16,670 nucleotides of DNA from Parcubacteria group bacterium (GCA_021731325.1 JAKFXP010000003.1:1-16670), one strand, 5' to 3'. Positions 7,176 to 14,642 are shown, numbered from the stretch's first letter. Notes: generated by a model not told the origin, from the letters alone. Program-made: numbers and translations.

Positions 7176-7928
7176 TTATGCGGCAGCAAGCGAATGTTCT
7201 GCAGGAGCTGCATCAAGTACCGATTTGGTCTTGAGCCCCTCTTCGTATGCGGCAGCAACCTCTGTTACAAAGTACGCAATGGACTTTGAGGTTGCGTCAT
7301 TTGCGGGAATCGGATGGTCAATCATGGTAAGGTCACAATCGCTGTTTGCCAAGGCGATGACGGGGAGATTTTTTACTTTTGCCTCACGTACGGCAATCAT
7401 CTCGCGTTTAGGGTCTACGATAAAGAGCGCGTCAGGAATCTTGTCCCCCATGACCGTCAATCCTGCGTACATGGTTTCGAGTTTTTCAATCTCGCGGTCG
7501 ATGAGGAGGCGCTCAAGTTTGGTGTGCTTGTTGAGTGCTCCTGAGACACGATCAGCAGTAAGTTTTTCCATGCGAATAATACGCTTTCGGATTTCGGTAA
7601 AATTGGTAAGGGTGCCTCCAATCCAACGGCCAATACTGTACGGCGCACCTATGCGTATCGCTTCGTTTTTGATGTACCGCTGACTCTCCGGTTTACCTCC
7701 CACAAAAAGAAGGACTTTTCGTTTCATGCCGAGGGTGCGGGCAGCATCTTTTGCTGCGTCGAGCATGCTTTGCGTCTTTTCGAGGTCAAACAGGTCAATC
7801 TTTTGTTTTTGCCCAAACACGAACATGCTGGCCGACGGATGACGGCGTGCTTTTGGAACACCATAATGAGCTCCTGCAGTAAAGAGACTATCAATAGCTT
7901 CCTTGGTTGATTCTGTGACGGTATTCAT
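7176..7928 (-). CDS. rpsB: 30S ribosomal protein S2
   Basis: 251 residues from ATG at 7928 (MNTVTESTKEAIDSLFTAGA). A TTG at 7947-7949 would add 7 residues but sits inside the promoter. S2 binds the back of the 30S subunit near S1 and S8. Family landmarks: GAHYGVPKARRHPSA, IDLFDLEKT, a P-loop-like KVLLFVGGKPESQ, WIGGTLTNF, MGDKIPDALFIVDPKRE, and PVIALANSDCD with the PIPANDA end motif. The C-terminus is short, ending in an Ala-rich tail. First gene of rpsB-tsf with a strong promoter directly upstream; only about 4-6 bases of leader are predicted. Confidence 0.98.
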   Translation of the reverse strand: MNTVTESTKEAIDSLFTAGAHYGVPKARRHPSASMFVFGQKQKIDLFDLEKTQSMLDAAKDAARTLGMKRKVLLFVGGKPESQRYIKNEAIRIGAPYSIGRWIGGTLTNFTEIRKRIIRMEKLTADRVSGALNKHTKLERLLIDREIEKLETMYAGLTVMGDKIPDALFIVDPKREMIAVREAKVKNLPVIALANSDCDLTMIDHPIPANDATSKSIAYFVTEVAAAYEEGLKTKSVLDAAPAEHSLAAA

Positions 7929-7939
7929 ATGTGGATAGG

Positions 7940-7967
7940 AGTGTACCAAATATCAGGTAAATGTCAA
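7940..7967 (-). promoter_or_regulatory. Promoter of rpsB
   Basis: On the minus strand a perfect TTGACA (7962-7967) is followed after 16 bases by TACACT (7940-7945), itself preceded by TGG (extended -10). The start codon at 7928 is 11 bases beyond the -10, so the mRNA leader should be only about 4-6 bases and carries no Shine-Dalgarno. The -35 lies 17 bases from the prfA stop codon. Confidence 0.8.
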
Positions 7968-7983
7968 AGGTTTTGTTGGGTAG

Positions 7984-8940
7984 TTATGCGAGTTCCTCTT
8001 CGCGAGTACGGACTGTTTCAAGAATTTCCCCGATATTACCGCCAAAAATACCCTCAATGTTGTGCCAACTCTCTTTAATACGGTGATCGGTGACCCTATC
8101 TTGCAGTATATTATACGTTCGAATCTTCTCACTGCGATCACCGGTTCCAATTTGACCCTTACGCACCGCGGCGTACTTCTTTGCCTCTTCTGCTACTTTT
8201 AATTCATAGAGTTTTGCGGTGAGAATTTGGAGCGCTTTTTCTCTATTTGCCTCCTGTTTTCGTTCGGAGGTGCACCGCACATCTATCCCGGTAGGCCTGT
8301 GGATAAGTCGTACCGCAGTCTCGACCTTATTCACATTCTGCCCCCCTGCTCCGCCTGAACGGGAAAATTCCATGTCGAGGTCTGATGGATTAATCTCAAA
8401 AACTACTTTTTTTCGGATGGGAAGTACCGCAACCGAAGCAGTGGAGGTATGAATGCGTCCCTGCTTCTCTGTTTCGGGAATACGCTGCACTCGGTGTACC
8501 CCCGTCTCAAGTCGCAGTTCGCGGTATACATCTTTGCCCCGAAACTCAAATGAGGCTTCTTTGTACCCCCCAAGATCGCTTATTGATTCTGCAAGGGTGC
8601 GTACCGCCCAGCCTTTTGCTTCGGCATACGCGCGGTACATGTTGGCGAGGTCGGCGGCAAAGAGCGAGGCTTCATCACCCCCTGCCCCTGCCCGGATTTC
8701 CACTACAATTTCATTTGGATATCTATCCTCCTCCTCTTCTTCTTTGAGAATATCATCCATTTGGGCAACGAGTGCCTGTTGCTGCGTCTCGATAGTAGTG
8801 AGGTCTTGTGTGGCGAGTTCTTGCATCGTGGGATCACTCGCCACCAGTTCACGCACCTCCACCGCTTCGCGTTCAAGACGTTCGTATTCTGCTGCATGGT
8901 ACGCAGTTTTTTGATTTTGTTTGTAGGTGGTTATATCCAT
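7984..8940 (-). CDS. prfA: Peptide chain release factor 1
   Basis: 318 residues from the ATG at 8940 (MDITTYKQNQ); the longer frame from 9003 adds atypical sequence across a terminator and promoter. RF1 ends translation at UAA and UAG. The GGQ motif (199-201, SGGAGGQNVNKVETAVR) sits in the peptidyl transferase centre. IPETEKQGRIHTS holds PET (155-157), the P-x-T codon-reading motif of RF1, rather than the SPF of RF2. IRAGAGGDEASLF is the conserved domain entry. It is shorter than the usual 360 because the N-terminal helical domain 1 is reduced. It lies between rpmE and rpsB on the same strand, each with its own promoter. A weak AGGT precedes the start. Confidence 0.97.
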   Translation of the reverse strand: MDITTYKQNQKTAYHAAEYERLEREAVEVRELVASDPTMQELATQDLTTIETQQQALVAQMDDILKEEEEEDRYPNEIVVEIRAGAGGDEASLFAADLANMYRAYAEAKGWAVRTLAESISDLGGYKEASFEFRGKDVYRELRLETGVHRVQRIPETEKQGRIHTSTASVAVLPIRKKVVFEINPSDLDMEFSRSGGAGGQNVNKVETAVRLIHRPTGIDVRCTSERKQEANREKALQILTAKLYELKVAEEAKKYAAVRKGQIGTGDRSEKIRTYNILQDRVTDHRIKESWHNIEGIFGGNIGEILETVRTREEELA

Positions 8941-8958
8941 GATACCTGAATAGTAAGT

Positions 8959-8964
8959 AGTATA
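8959..8964 (-). promoter_or_regulatory. Putative -10 box of prfA
   Basis: TATACT on the minus strand lies 18 bases before the prfA ATG and just downstream of the rpmE terminator hairpin. The predicted start near 8952 leaves a leader of about 12 bases. No convincing -35 is seen. Confidence 0.5.
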
Positions 8965-8970
8965 CGCTAA

Positions 8971-8991
8971 AACCGTCCAGTAGGGACGGTT
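8971..8991 (-). terminator. Terminator-like hairpin downstream of rpmE
   Basis: AACCGTCC (8984-8991 on the minus strand) pairs perfectly with GGACGGTT (8971-8978) around a 5-base loop. The U-tract is short (TTTT including the stem end), so termination may be partial. It lies 20 bases after the rpmE stop and before the prfA -10 box. Confidence 0.7.
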
Positions 8992-9011
8992 GATAGTAAT
9001 CACGAGTTTCG

Positions 9012-9266
9012 CTACTTCTTAGAGACAGCAAGACGACGTTTGAATTTTTCGACGCGACCGGCGGTATCGATGACCGTCTCTTTTCCGGTATAAAACGGAT
9101 GGGAAGCGCTTGAGATTTCGAGTGTCACCAAAGGGTACTCTTTTTTATCCGTCCACTCGCCCGTCTTTTTGGTCACAATGGTGGATCCAATCAAAAAACG
9201 CTCGCCACTCGTAGCATCGTGAAAAATCACGGGACGATAGTTCTGGGGATGTATATCACTTTTCAT
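9012..9266 (-). CDS. rpmE2: 50S ribosomal protein L31, type B (zinc-free)
   Basis: 84 residues from MKSDIHPQNYRPVIFHD; the track-length reading from 9296 adds promoter sequence. Type B signatures are HP-x-YRPV-x-F-D, FLIGSTIVTKKTGEW and the ending SSASHPFYTGKE, TAGRVEKFKRR. The zinc-binding cysteines of type A L31 are absent. L31 bridges the 50S and 30S subunits. In many bacteria the Cys-less form is induced by zinc shortage through Zur, but it is the only L31 in many small genomes; this window cannot tell which applies. A perfect palindrome sits within its promoter. Confidence 0.95.
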   Translation of the reverse strand: MKSDIHPQNYRPVIFHDATSGERFLIGSTIVTKKTGEWTDKKEYPLVTLEISSASHPFYTGKETVIDTAGRVEKFKRRLAVSKK

Positions 9267-9275
9267 AGTGGGTAA

Positions 9276-9304
9276 AATGTACCAGATTGAGACCAATCTG
9301 GCAA
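9276..9304 (-). promoter_or_regulatory. rpmE promoter with a palindromic operator-like site
   Basis: On the minus strand TTGCCA (9299-9304), 17 bases, and TACATT (9276-9281) preceded by TGG form an extended -10 promoter. The spacer region holds a perfect 8-4-8 palindrome, CCAGATTG/CAATCTGG (9282-9301), that overlaps the -35 and abuts the -10, where a dimeric repressor would block polymerase. Start codon 9 bases after the -10, so almost no leader. The same palindrome could alternatively end transcription from the upstream hydrolase gene, though no U-tract follows. Confidence 0.65.
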
Positions 9305-9325
9305 GGGGTGCCGGTCGAGAAGACC

Positions 9326-10756
9326 CTATTGACTCAATTGTTTGAGGGCGTCAATCTGAGTTTGGAAGTATGAGGCATGCTGCATCACCCCATCACCATA
9401 AAATGCGTAGGCAGGATTTGAGGCATTTCCCCACCCAGCAAAATAGCGAAGTGCGGCCGTTCGTTCGGCTTCGTATCCGCCGGCTGCGGCACCGTTGTCC
9501 CGCATGAGGACTGCTGCGGCTAAAAAGGCATCTTGATTATCCCAGGGATTTGAAGGGCTTTGTTTGCCGCGGAGATTTCGGAGATTATCCGCTCCAGGAT
9601 GATACGTCCACGGCCCAGCCCAAAAGGCGTCCCACTCCATACCACGCTGTGCATTATTACAATCCCCGGTATTGCTATTGATGTACCCACCGTAACAAGC
9701 CCACGTTGAGGGGATAAATTGCGCAGGGCCCATTGCTCCTCCCCAGCCATAGCTGGGTTTTGCAGAAACCGGCATGTTGTTGGGGTCAACCCCCAATGTC
9801 GCCGCAATAACTTTGAAGAGTGGTCGGTCACGGGTGGGGTGCATATCGGCCCCCCAATTACCATTTCCCAAAAATTCACCCAAGCGAGTTTCTTGTTTGA
9901 GTACTCCGAGCAAGAACGACGGACGGACCCCGGTTTTGAGACTGGCAAAGTTTGAAAATTCGATGGCGTCCCCCAAGTTAATGGAGTTGGTGCCACGCAA
10001 TTCAAAAAGTTCTGATCGGATTTGTGCGGCGGTTTGTTGGGTAGTACTGATCATTGACTGATACCGCTTCTCTTCCCCTTTGGTTGCATGCAAAATACGA
10101 GCTTTTTCGGCTTCCTGATCTTTGAGACGATCTCGTTGTAAGAGTTGCAGTTCGCGTAATTCTTGCTGAGAAAGGTGCTGCTCTTCGAGAAGCCCTTTTT
10201 CTTCTGAGGAACGGCTCCGGAGACCATCCAGCTCTTGAAAACTTACCTGAAGTGCTTGTTTGACCGCTTCAAAATCATCTACTTCTGCAAAAAATTCAGA
10301 GATACTTTTTCCAGAAAATACCACTTCAACCAGTGTTTTTTCGTCGAGTTCAGCGGTTCGACGTATGAGGCTTCCGAGGGACTCTTTTTCACGCTCTATC
10401 TTTTCGGTAAGCTCTAAAATGTTCGCTTCTTTTAAAAAAATATTGTTTTCGAGGTCGGCAATTCCTACTTCTTGCGCGCGTACCGCAATACGCGCCTTCT
10501 CAATTTCGGTGTCGATAATCTTGAGGTCACGTTCAAGGGACACCCGTTCCCCTTGCTTGCTCGACAGGAGCTTTTGTTGTTCGTTCATCAGACCTTCAAG
10601 TCGTGTGAGTTCTTTTTGCAATTCAACCCGTCGGCGCGCAATAATCTCTTGGTTTGTTTCGGCGTGCGTGAGGGGGGTGAGGTAAAGTATTCCAAAAAGA
10701 GTGAGTGCACCAATAACAATAGCTGGTATGGCGCGAGAGCGGAGGGTAGCAAACAT
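9326..10756 (-). CDS. Secreted lytic transglycosylase with a PcsB-like coiled coil
   Basis: 476 residues from the ATG at 10756, chosen because a signal peptide follows at once (hydrophobic 11-28, likely cut after THA near 32); the longer frame crosses the promoter and terminator. Residues 34-250 are a long coiled coil. VVFSGKSISEFFAEVDDFEAV (about 145-164) resembles the linker region of PcsB/CwlO/EnvC-type division hydrolases. The C-terminal half is a soluble lytic transglycosylase/MltB-like domain: E289 in GVLKQETRLGEF is the likely catalytic acid, and YGWGGAMGPAQFIPSTW (336-352) forms the substrate groove. C354 and C366 could form a disulfide. It should cleave the MurNAc-GlcNAc bond in the wall, perhaps at the septum, with the coiled coil for control or partner binding. 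Division role is inferred. Confidence 0.88.
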   Translation of the reverse strand: MFATLRSRAIPAIVIGALTLFGILYLTPLTHAETNQEIIARRRVELQKELTRLEGLMNEQQKLLSSKQGERVSLERDLKIIDTEIEKARIAVRAQEVGIADLENNIFLKEANILELTEKIEREKESLGSLIRRTAELDEKTLVEVVFSGKSISEFFAEVDDFEAVKQALQVSFQELDGLRSRSSEEKGLLEEQHLSQQELRELQLLQRDRLKDQEAEKARILHATKGEEKRYQSMISTTQQTAAQIRSELFELRGTNSINLGDAIEFSNFASLKTGVRPSFLLGVLKQETRLGEFLGNGNWGADMHPTRDRPLFKVIAATLGVDPNNMPVSAKPSYGWGGAMGPAQFIPSTWACYGGYINSNTGDCNNAQRGMEWDAFWAGPWTYHPGADNLRNLRGKQSPSNPWDNQDAFLAAAVLMRDNGAAAGGYEAERTAALRYFAGWGNASNPAYAFYGDGVMQHASYFQTQIDALKQLSQ

Positions 10757-10771
10757 AGCAGTGATGCTACC

Positions 10772-10777
10772 AGTATA
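10772..10777 (-). promoter_or_regulatory. Putative -10 box of the lytic transglycosylase gene
   Basis: TATACT on the minus strand lies 15 bases before the ATG at 10756. A weak TTCCTA sits 17 bases further up. A small hairpin, TAGCA/TGCTA, spans the bases just before the start codon. Confidence 0.45.
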
Positions 10778-10811
10778 CCGCACGATACAAGGGGTAGGAA
10801 ATAGCAATATC

Positions 10812-10835
10812 AAAAAAGCACCCGAGATGAGTGCT
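10812..10835 (-). terminator. Rho-independent terminator of rplY
   Basis: On the minus strand AGCACTC (10829-10835) pairs with GGGTGCT (10817-10823, one G-T pair) around a 5-base loop, followed by a run of T (10812-10816). It lies 24 bases after the rplY stop codon. Confidence 0.88.
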
Positions 10836-10859
10836 CTTTGTCGTGGTACAGGTGAAAGG

Positions 10860-11495
10860 TTATTCAGCAGCTGGCTCCTCTTTGCCTTTTTTGACCACCT
10901 CAACAGAGGCAAGGTCAACGGGACTGGTAGTATCTTCCTCTTGTTCGCTCTCGGCCTGTACCAATGCAATAACTTCCTCATCGAGGGTGATGGCGGTCAC
11001 GCCGGTTGGCAACATGATATCCGAGACGTGAATTTGATCCTCAAATGTCTGAAGGATAGTAACATCAACGGTGATAGAGTGTGGTAAATCTTTTGGCAAG
11101 GCTTCAACCTCTATTTCATGTAATACTTTAATGAGTGTTCCGCCGAGTTTTTCTGCAGGTGCCGTGCCGATAAATTCAAGAGGTACGGTAACGGTTACCT
11201 TTTGGTCGCTTCGAACCGCAAGGAGGTCAGTATGAGTAGGAGTACCAAATATCGGGTCTACGGTAACATCTTGGATGAGAACAGTTACCATGGTGCCAAT
11301 GCCCGTCAACTCTATGACGGTAGACTCTCCTGCGGTGCGCCAGGCTTTCTCAAAGTCTTTTGTGGACAAGGTAATGGACTGGGGTGTGTGTCCGGGGCCA
11401 TATACCACTGCAGGAATCTTACCGTCAGCACGGAGTAGTGTTGCTGCAGTACTTCCAGTAGTGGCGCGAGGTGATGCGGAAAGTGTTTGAGACAT
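10860..11495 (-). CDS. rplY: 50S ribosomal protein L25 (TL5/CTC form)
   Basis: 211 residues from MSQTLSASPRATTGS at 11495; the TTG at 11516 is too close to the promoter. L25 binds 5S rRNA in the 50S subunit. The N-terminal 5S-binding domain (about 1-92) shows LRADGKIPAVVYGPG and the SITLSTKDFEKAW pattern. The C-terminal beta domain (about 95-185) shows VPLEFIGTAPAEKLGG, LHEIEVEALPKDLPHSITVDV and the end DEEVIALVQ. An acidic/basic tail of about 25 residues follows. Two-domain form, so like TL5/CTC rather than the short E. coli L25. Divergent from the PfkB kinase. Confidence 0.97.
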   Translation of the reverse strand: MSQTLSASPRATTGSTAATLLRADGKIPAVVYGPGHTPQSITLSTKDFEKAWRTAGESTVIELTGIGTMVTVLIQDVTVDPIFGTPTHTDLLAVRSDQKVTVTVPLEFIGTAPAEKLGGTLIKVLHEIEVEALPKDLPHSITVDVTILQTFEDQIHVSDIMLPTGVTAITLDEEVIALVQAESEQEEDTTSPVDLASVEVVKKGKEEPAAE

Positions 11496-11517
11496 GATAT
11501 TATATGTGTGTTGCAAA

Positions 11518-11545
11518 AGTATACTTAATTTCCTCGAAAGTGCAA
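11518..11545 (-). promoter_or_regulatory. Promoter of rplY
   Basis: On the minus strand TTGCAC (11540-11545), 16 bases, TATACT (11518-11523), giving a leader of about 16 bases. A second, perfect TATAAT at about 11499-11504 lies only 3 bases before the ATG and is probably too close to be the -10. AAGTATACTT is palindromic, so the + strand could also use it. Confidence 0.5.
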
Positions 11546-11609
11546 GCCCTGGTAGTATAGTACCTATTGTAGGTGCTTTTATGAGCCAAGTAATCCGTAA
11601 TTAAGGCGT

Positions 11610-12611
11610 ATGAATACCAAAGAGTTTGATTTTATTGCGATCGGGGATATTACCACCGATGAGTTTATTGAATTACGTAAGGATCGTGCAGTGGTCAATC
11701 GGGATCTTACGGGGCGCGACGTATTATCGATGTATTTTGGAGATAAATTGGAGTTTCAAAATGCGGTTAATGTGCCCGCGGTGGGTAACAGTCCCAATGC
11801 GGCGGTGTCTGCCCATCGCCTCGGTCTCAAAAGTGCTTTGGTGACTGATATTGGGAATGATGCGGGTGGTGCGGAGATACAAGACTGGTTGACTCACGAA
11901 GGCCTTGATCTACGCTTCATGCGCGCGCATGACGGCAAAACCACCAATCATCACTATGTCTTGATGTACGGCCCTGAACGTACCATTCTCATTAAGCATG
12001 AGACCTATGCCTACGCGGTGCCGGAGATGGGTACCCCAAAATGGATTTACTTCTCATCGGTGGGTGAGCACGGTATTCAGTATCACCATGATATAGCGAC
12101 GTATGTGCGGGCGCATCCAGGCACCAAACTCGCGTTCCAGCCGGGTTCGTTCCAAATACTCCTCGGGCACGAAGCATTGAAAGATATTTATGAACTGTGT
12201 GAGGTGTTTTTTTGCAATAAAGAGGAGGCGCAGCAGATAACGGGCGCAACCACGAGTGATATACCCGAATTGCTTAAATTAATAAAAGAACTTGGCCCAA
12301 CTATTCCAGTCATTACCGATGGCCCCCGAGGCGCGTACGCCTTAGCCTCGGATGGAGTGTGGCACATGCCCATGTACCCCGACCCTGCTCCACCGATAAG
12401 CCGTACGGGTGCAGGAGATGCCTTCTCATCAACCTTTACGTCAGCATTGGCACTTGGACACGATGTCCCGACCGCACTTCGTTGGGGGCCAATCAACTCG
12501 ATGTCAGTAGTACAGCAGATTGGTGCACAAAAAGGATTACTCTCACGTGCACAGATTGAGGAGTATCTTGCACATGCGCCCGCAGAGTACGTACCAACAA
12601 AAGTAGCGTAG
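11610..12611 (+). CDS. PfkB/ribokinase-family sugar kinase
   Basis: 333 residues. FDFIAIGDITTDEF opens the fold; VGNSPNAAVSAHRLG (58-72) is the first PfkB signature and binds the sugar; the second, SRTGAGDAFSSTF (264-276), holds GAGD (267-270) with D270 as the catalytic base and the anion hole. PVITDGPRGAYAL (233-245) is the usual nucleotide-side strand. It should transfer ATP phosphate to a sugar hydroxyl or a nucleoside; the target (ribose, fructose, adenosine or other) cannot be told. N-terminal lid residues RDLTGRDVLSMYFGDKLEF form a less usual insert. ATG at 11610 has only a weak AAGG 6 bases upstream. Transcribed divergently from rplY. Confidence 0.93.
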   Translation: MNTKEFDFIAIGDITTDEFIELRKDRAVVNRDLTGRDVLSMYFGDKLEFQNAVNVPAVGNSPNAAVSAHRLGLKSALVTDIGNDAGGAEIQDWLTHEGLDLRFMRAHDGKTTNHHYVLMYGPERTILIKHETYAYAVPEMGTPKWIYFSSVGEHGIQYHHDIATYVRAHPGTKLAFQPGSFQILLGHEALKDIYELCEVFFCNKEEAQQITGATTSDIPELLKLIKELGPTIPVITDGPRGAYALASDGVWHMPMYPDPAPPISRTGAGDAFSSTFTSALALGHDVPTALRWGPINSMSVVQQIGAQKGLLSRAQIEEYLAHAPAEYVPTKVA

Positions 12612-12627
12612 GTATACGGTACGTACT

Positions 12628-12669
12628 ACGCAAACCCCCATCGCATTGCTGTGATGGGGGTTTGCGTAT
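12628..12669. terminator. Strong hairpin between the convergent kinase and response regulator genes
   Basis: TACGCAAACCCCCATC (12628-12643) pairs perfectly with 12654-12669, and a G-T, C-G and A-T pair extend the stem to 19 bp around a 4-base loop. No U-tract follows on either strand. It sits 17 bases after the kinase stop and 25 before the regulator stop, so it probably ends or protects both transcripts. Confidence 0.75.
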
Positions 12670-12693
12670 ACTGAACGATCCGCAGTAAAAAAC

Positions 12694-13071
12694 TTAGACC
12701 AACAACTCCTTGATGTGCGCCGCTATCTGATCAAGACTCAGGTCAGTTTTGAGAAGACATTTGGTTGGTACGCTGGGGTTCGCTCCGACTGCACCCAGTG
12801 CTTCGGCAGCTCCCATGTTGGTGAGTAAGATAGCAGGTACATTTTTACCCCATTCATCTTTTCGTAATTCGGTGAGTGCGGCCACACCCGACATACGCGG
12901 CATCATGAAGTCACTCACGATGAGATCGGGATGTGTCGCAAGTGCTTTTGCAAGCCCCGACACCCCATCATGTTCAACGAGTACCGCATAGCCTTCTGCC
13001 TCGAGCACTTCTTTGAGCATTACCGAAAAATCTAGATCGTCATCAACCACCAGAACTGTTTTTTGTGCCAT
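12694..13071 (-). CDS. Single-domain response regulator (receiver only)
   Basis: 125 residues, all one CheY-like receiver. The acidic pair D10-D11 (VVDDDLDF) binds Mg2+, D54 (VSDFMMPRMSG) is the phospho-acceptor, T84 (ILLTN) and K108 (LLKTD) are the switch residues. No DNA-binding or enzymatic output domain follows, so it acts by protein contact, as a phosphate relay or sink, or on a partner elsewhere. It follows the histidine kinase by 23 bases on the same strand, its probable phosphodonor. No Shine-Dalgarno is seen before the ATG at 13071. Confidence 0.96.
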   Translation of the reverse strand: MAQKTVLVVDDDLDFSVMLKEVLEAEGYAVLVEHDGVSGLAKALATHPDLIVSDFMMPRMSGVAALTELRKDEWGKNVPAILLTNMGAAEALGAVGANPSVPTKCLLKTDLSLDQIAAHIKELLV

Positions 13072-13094
13072 AGAAGTCGTATTAGTTACTATGC

Positions 13095-14402
13095 TTATCC
13101 AGGCAATTTTAGCCTAAAAGTAGTCCCTTTGCCAGCAATACTCACAAACTCAATACTTCCGCCCAAGCTTTCGGCAAGTGCTTTACACATATAGAGCCCA
13201 ATCCCATTTCCATTCACCTCCATGGCTTTTGCGTTTGACGCTCGATAGAGCTTGGAGAATATACGGTCTTGTTCTTCGGGCGGAATACCGATACCACTAT
13301 CAACCACCTCGATGAGCGCACCCTGGCCATTATTGTTGGTAAGGGTGACCTCAGCATGCCCACCTTTTGGCGTATACCGAATCGCGTTGGAGAGGAGATT
13401 TTGAATGATAATACGCACTAGTTTACCATCAGTTTCAAAAGGGAAGGCGTCAGACATTGTTGTTTGCACGGTAATCTCCTTGTCTTTTGCCGCAGATTCG
13501 AGCTCTTCGGTGACCCCGCGAATCAGCGGCGTCAAATCAACGTGTTCCGTATCCACTTTGACACGTCCCATTTCGATTCGGGACAAGTTAAGGAGCGTGT
13601 TGACTAAGTCAATCATGTCCTCATTGCGACGATACATTTTGTTGATATACGTTAACACATCTCCCGAGAGTGATTCGGCGCGACGAGTGAGGAGAAAATC
13701 CATATACCATTTAAGATTGGCGAGCGGTGCACGTAGTTGATGGGAAGCAAGGGAGAGGAATTCAGTTTTGATACGCTCAAGTTCTTTTTGATCATGAATG
13801 TCTACCACCGTAGCGAGGCCTTGATGTTTGCCATCACCCGGTGTCGACAAATCTTCGATTGAGAGCAATGCCCATCGAGTGACGCCATTCGCTTTGGTCA
13901 CCAGAATCTCCCCCTGCTCTACGGGAATGTGCCGAGATAATCGTTCTTTGTATAAGCTTAATCGTTCGGGATGGTCAGGTAGCTGAAGATATGAAAAGAG
14001 GTTTTTGCCTCGCAATTCTTCTTCGGTCATACCAAAAAAACGTAACGAAGCTTTGTTTGGACGTTCAATGACACCTTGGGGATCAATGAGTACATACGGC
14101 ACAGGGCTCAGGTCGTAAAATTTACGAAACTGCTCCTTAGATGCAGAGATGTCACGGGAGAGGAAATAGGCGAGATGTTTTGCGGATTCCCTGCTCGTGA
14201 GCGCCGTGTATATAAAAAGCGCAAAGAAAAAAGCAGCGAGTACTCCGAACACTAAGAGTACGTTGAGATGTTCTTGTGCCGACGAAACGGCGTACGCAGG
14301 ATCAGAGGTGACTAGCACCTGTCTACCTGAAAAGTATTGCTGTACAAAAAAGACACTTGAAGCGAGAAGCAGGAATACAAAAATAGCTGCGGGAATTCTC
14401 AT
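13095..14402 (-). CDS. PAS-domain sensor histidine kinase
   Basis: 435 residues. Two membrane helices (about 5-20 and 47-67) enclose a short outer loop of about 25 residues. A PAS domain (about 88-205; DLSPVPYVLIDPQGVIERPNK, FGMTEEELRGKNLF) follows, then HisKA with LASHQLRAPL (phospho-accepting H221), and HATPase_c: N339 in NLLSNAIRYT, the G1 box VVDSGIGIPPEEQDRIF (D368) and the G2 box GNGIGLYMCK (398-407). It should sense an internal or membrane cue through PAS and phosphorylate the adjacent receiver protein. The small outer loop leaves little room for a ligand pocket. All catalytic residues are intact. First gene of a two-gene operon. Confidence 0.97.
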   Translation of the reverse strand: MRIPAAIFVFLLLASSVFFVQQYFSGRQVLVTSDPAYAVSSAQEHLNVLLVFGVLAAFFFALFIYTALTSRESAKHLAYFLSRDISASKEQFRKFYDLSPVPYVLIDPQGVIERPNKASLRFFGMTEEELRGKNLFSYLQLPDHPERLSLYKERLSRHIPVEQGEILVTKANGVTRWALLSIEDLSTPGDGKHQGLATVVDIHDQKELERIKTEFLSLASHQLRAPLANLKWYMDFLLTRRAESLSGDVLTYINKMYRRNEDMIDLVNTLLNLSRIEMGRVKVDTEHVDLTPLIRGVTEELESAAKDKEITVQTTMSDAFPFETDGKLVRIIIQNLLSNAIRYTPKGGHAEVTLTNNNGQGALIEVVDSGIGIPPEEQDRIFSKLYRASNAKAMEVNGNGIGLYMCKALAESLGGSIEFVSIAGKGTTFRLKLPG

Positions 14403-14438
14403 AGAACAAGGTAGGGAGTAACCACCCTTCGTCTCTGT

Positions 14439-14444
14439 AGTATA
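14439..14444 (-). promoter_or_regulatory. Extended -10 of the histidine kinase operon
   Basis: TGC-TATACT on the minus strand gives a predicted start near 14432 and a leader of about 30 bases without a Shine-Dalgarno. No clear -35 is seen. Confidence 0.5.
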
Positions 14445-14500
14445 GCACTGAGAGAAGGCGTCTCCACACTATAAGTAGCATATAAACACGGGATATCTCG

Positions 14501-14550
14501 TTGACAATATATTAGGCACTTGCACAACGTGCATAGTATACGGTACTATG
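14501..14550 (+). promoter_or_regulatory. Promoter region of tRNA-Ala with two inverted repeats
   Basis: A perfect TTGACA lies at 14501-14506 but has no -10 at normal distance. A better fit is TTGCAC (14520-14525), 18 bases, TACTAT (14544-14549). Two palindromes overlap this promoter: TGCAC-AAC-GTGCA (14521-14533) over the -35, and CATAGTA-TACGG-TACTATG (14532-14550) over the -10. They could be operator sites. Confidence 0.4.
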
Positions 14551-14569
14551 ATACCCTGTAACGGTAGTT

Positions 14570-14642
14570 GGGCCCGTAGCTCATCTGGTAGAGCGCCTCA
14601 TTTGCACTGAGGAGGCGGGGGGTTCGAGTCCTCTCGGGTCCA
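14570..14642 (+). tRNA. tRNA-Ala (anticodon UGC)
   Basis: 73 bases form a full cloverleaf: acceptor GGGCCCG/CGGGTCC, D-arm GCTC/GAGC, anticodon stem CCTCA/TGAGG with loop TTTGCAC (anticodon 14603-14605), T-arm GGGGG/CCTCT with loop TTCGAGT. G3-U70, the identity element read by alanyl-tRNA synthetase, is present. The discriminator is A and CCA is not encoded. The T-stem has two G-U pairs. The 3' end from T54 onward is repeated several times downstream. Confidence 0.97.

Noticed and set aside
8453..8914. 153-residue Ser/Arg-rich + frame opposite prfA, and a similar one at 10260-10685 opposite the transglycosylase
   Set aside because: Serine/arginine-rich low-complexity composition is what antisense reading of acidic, Glu-rich coding sequence gives.
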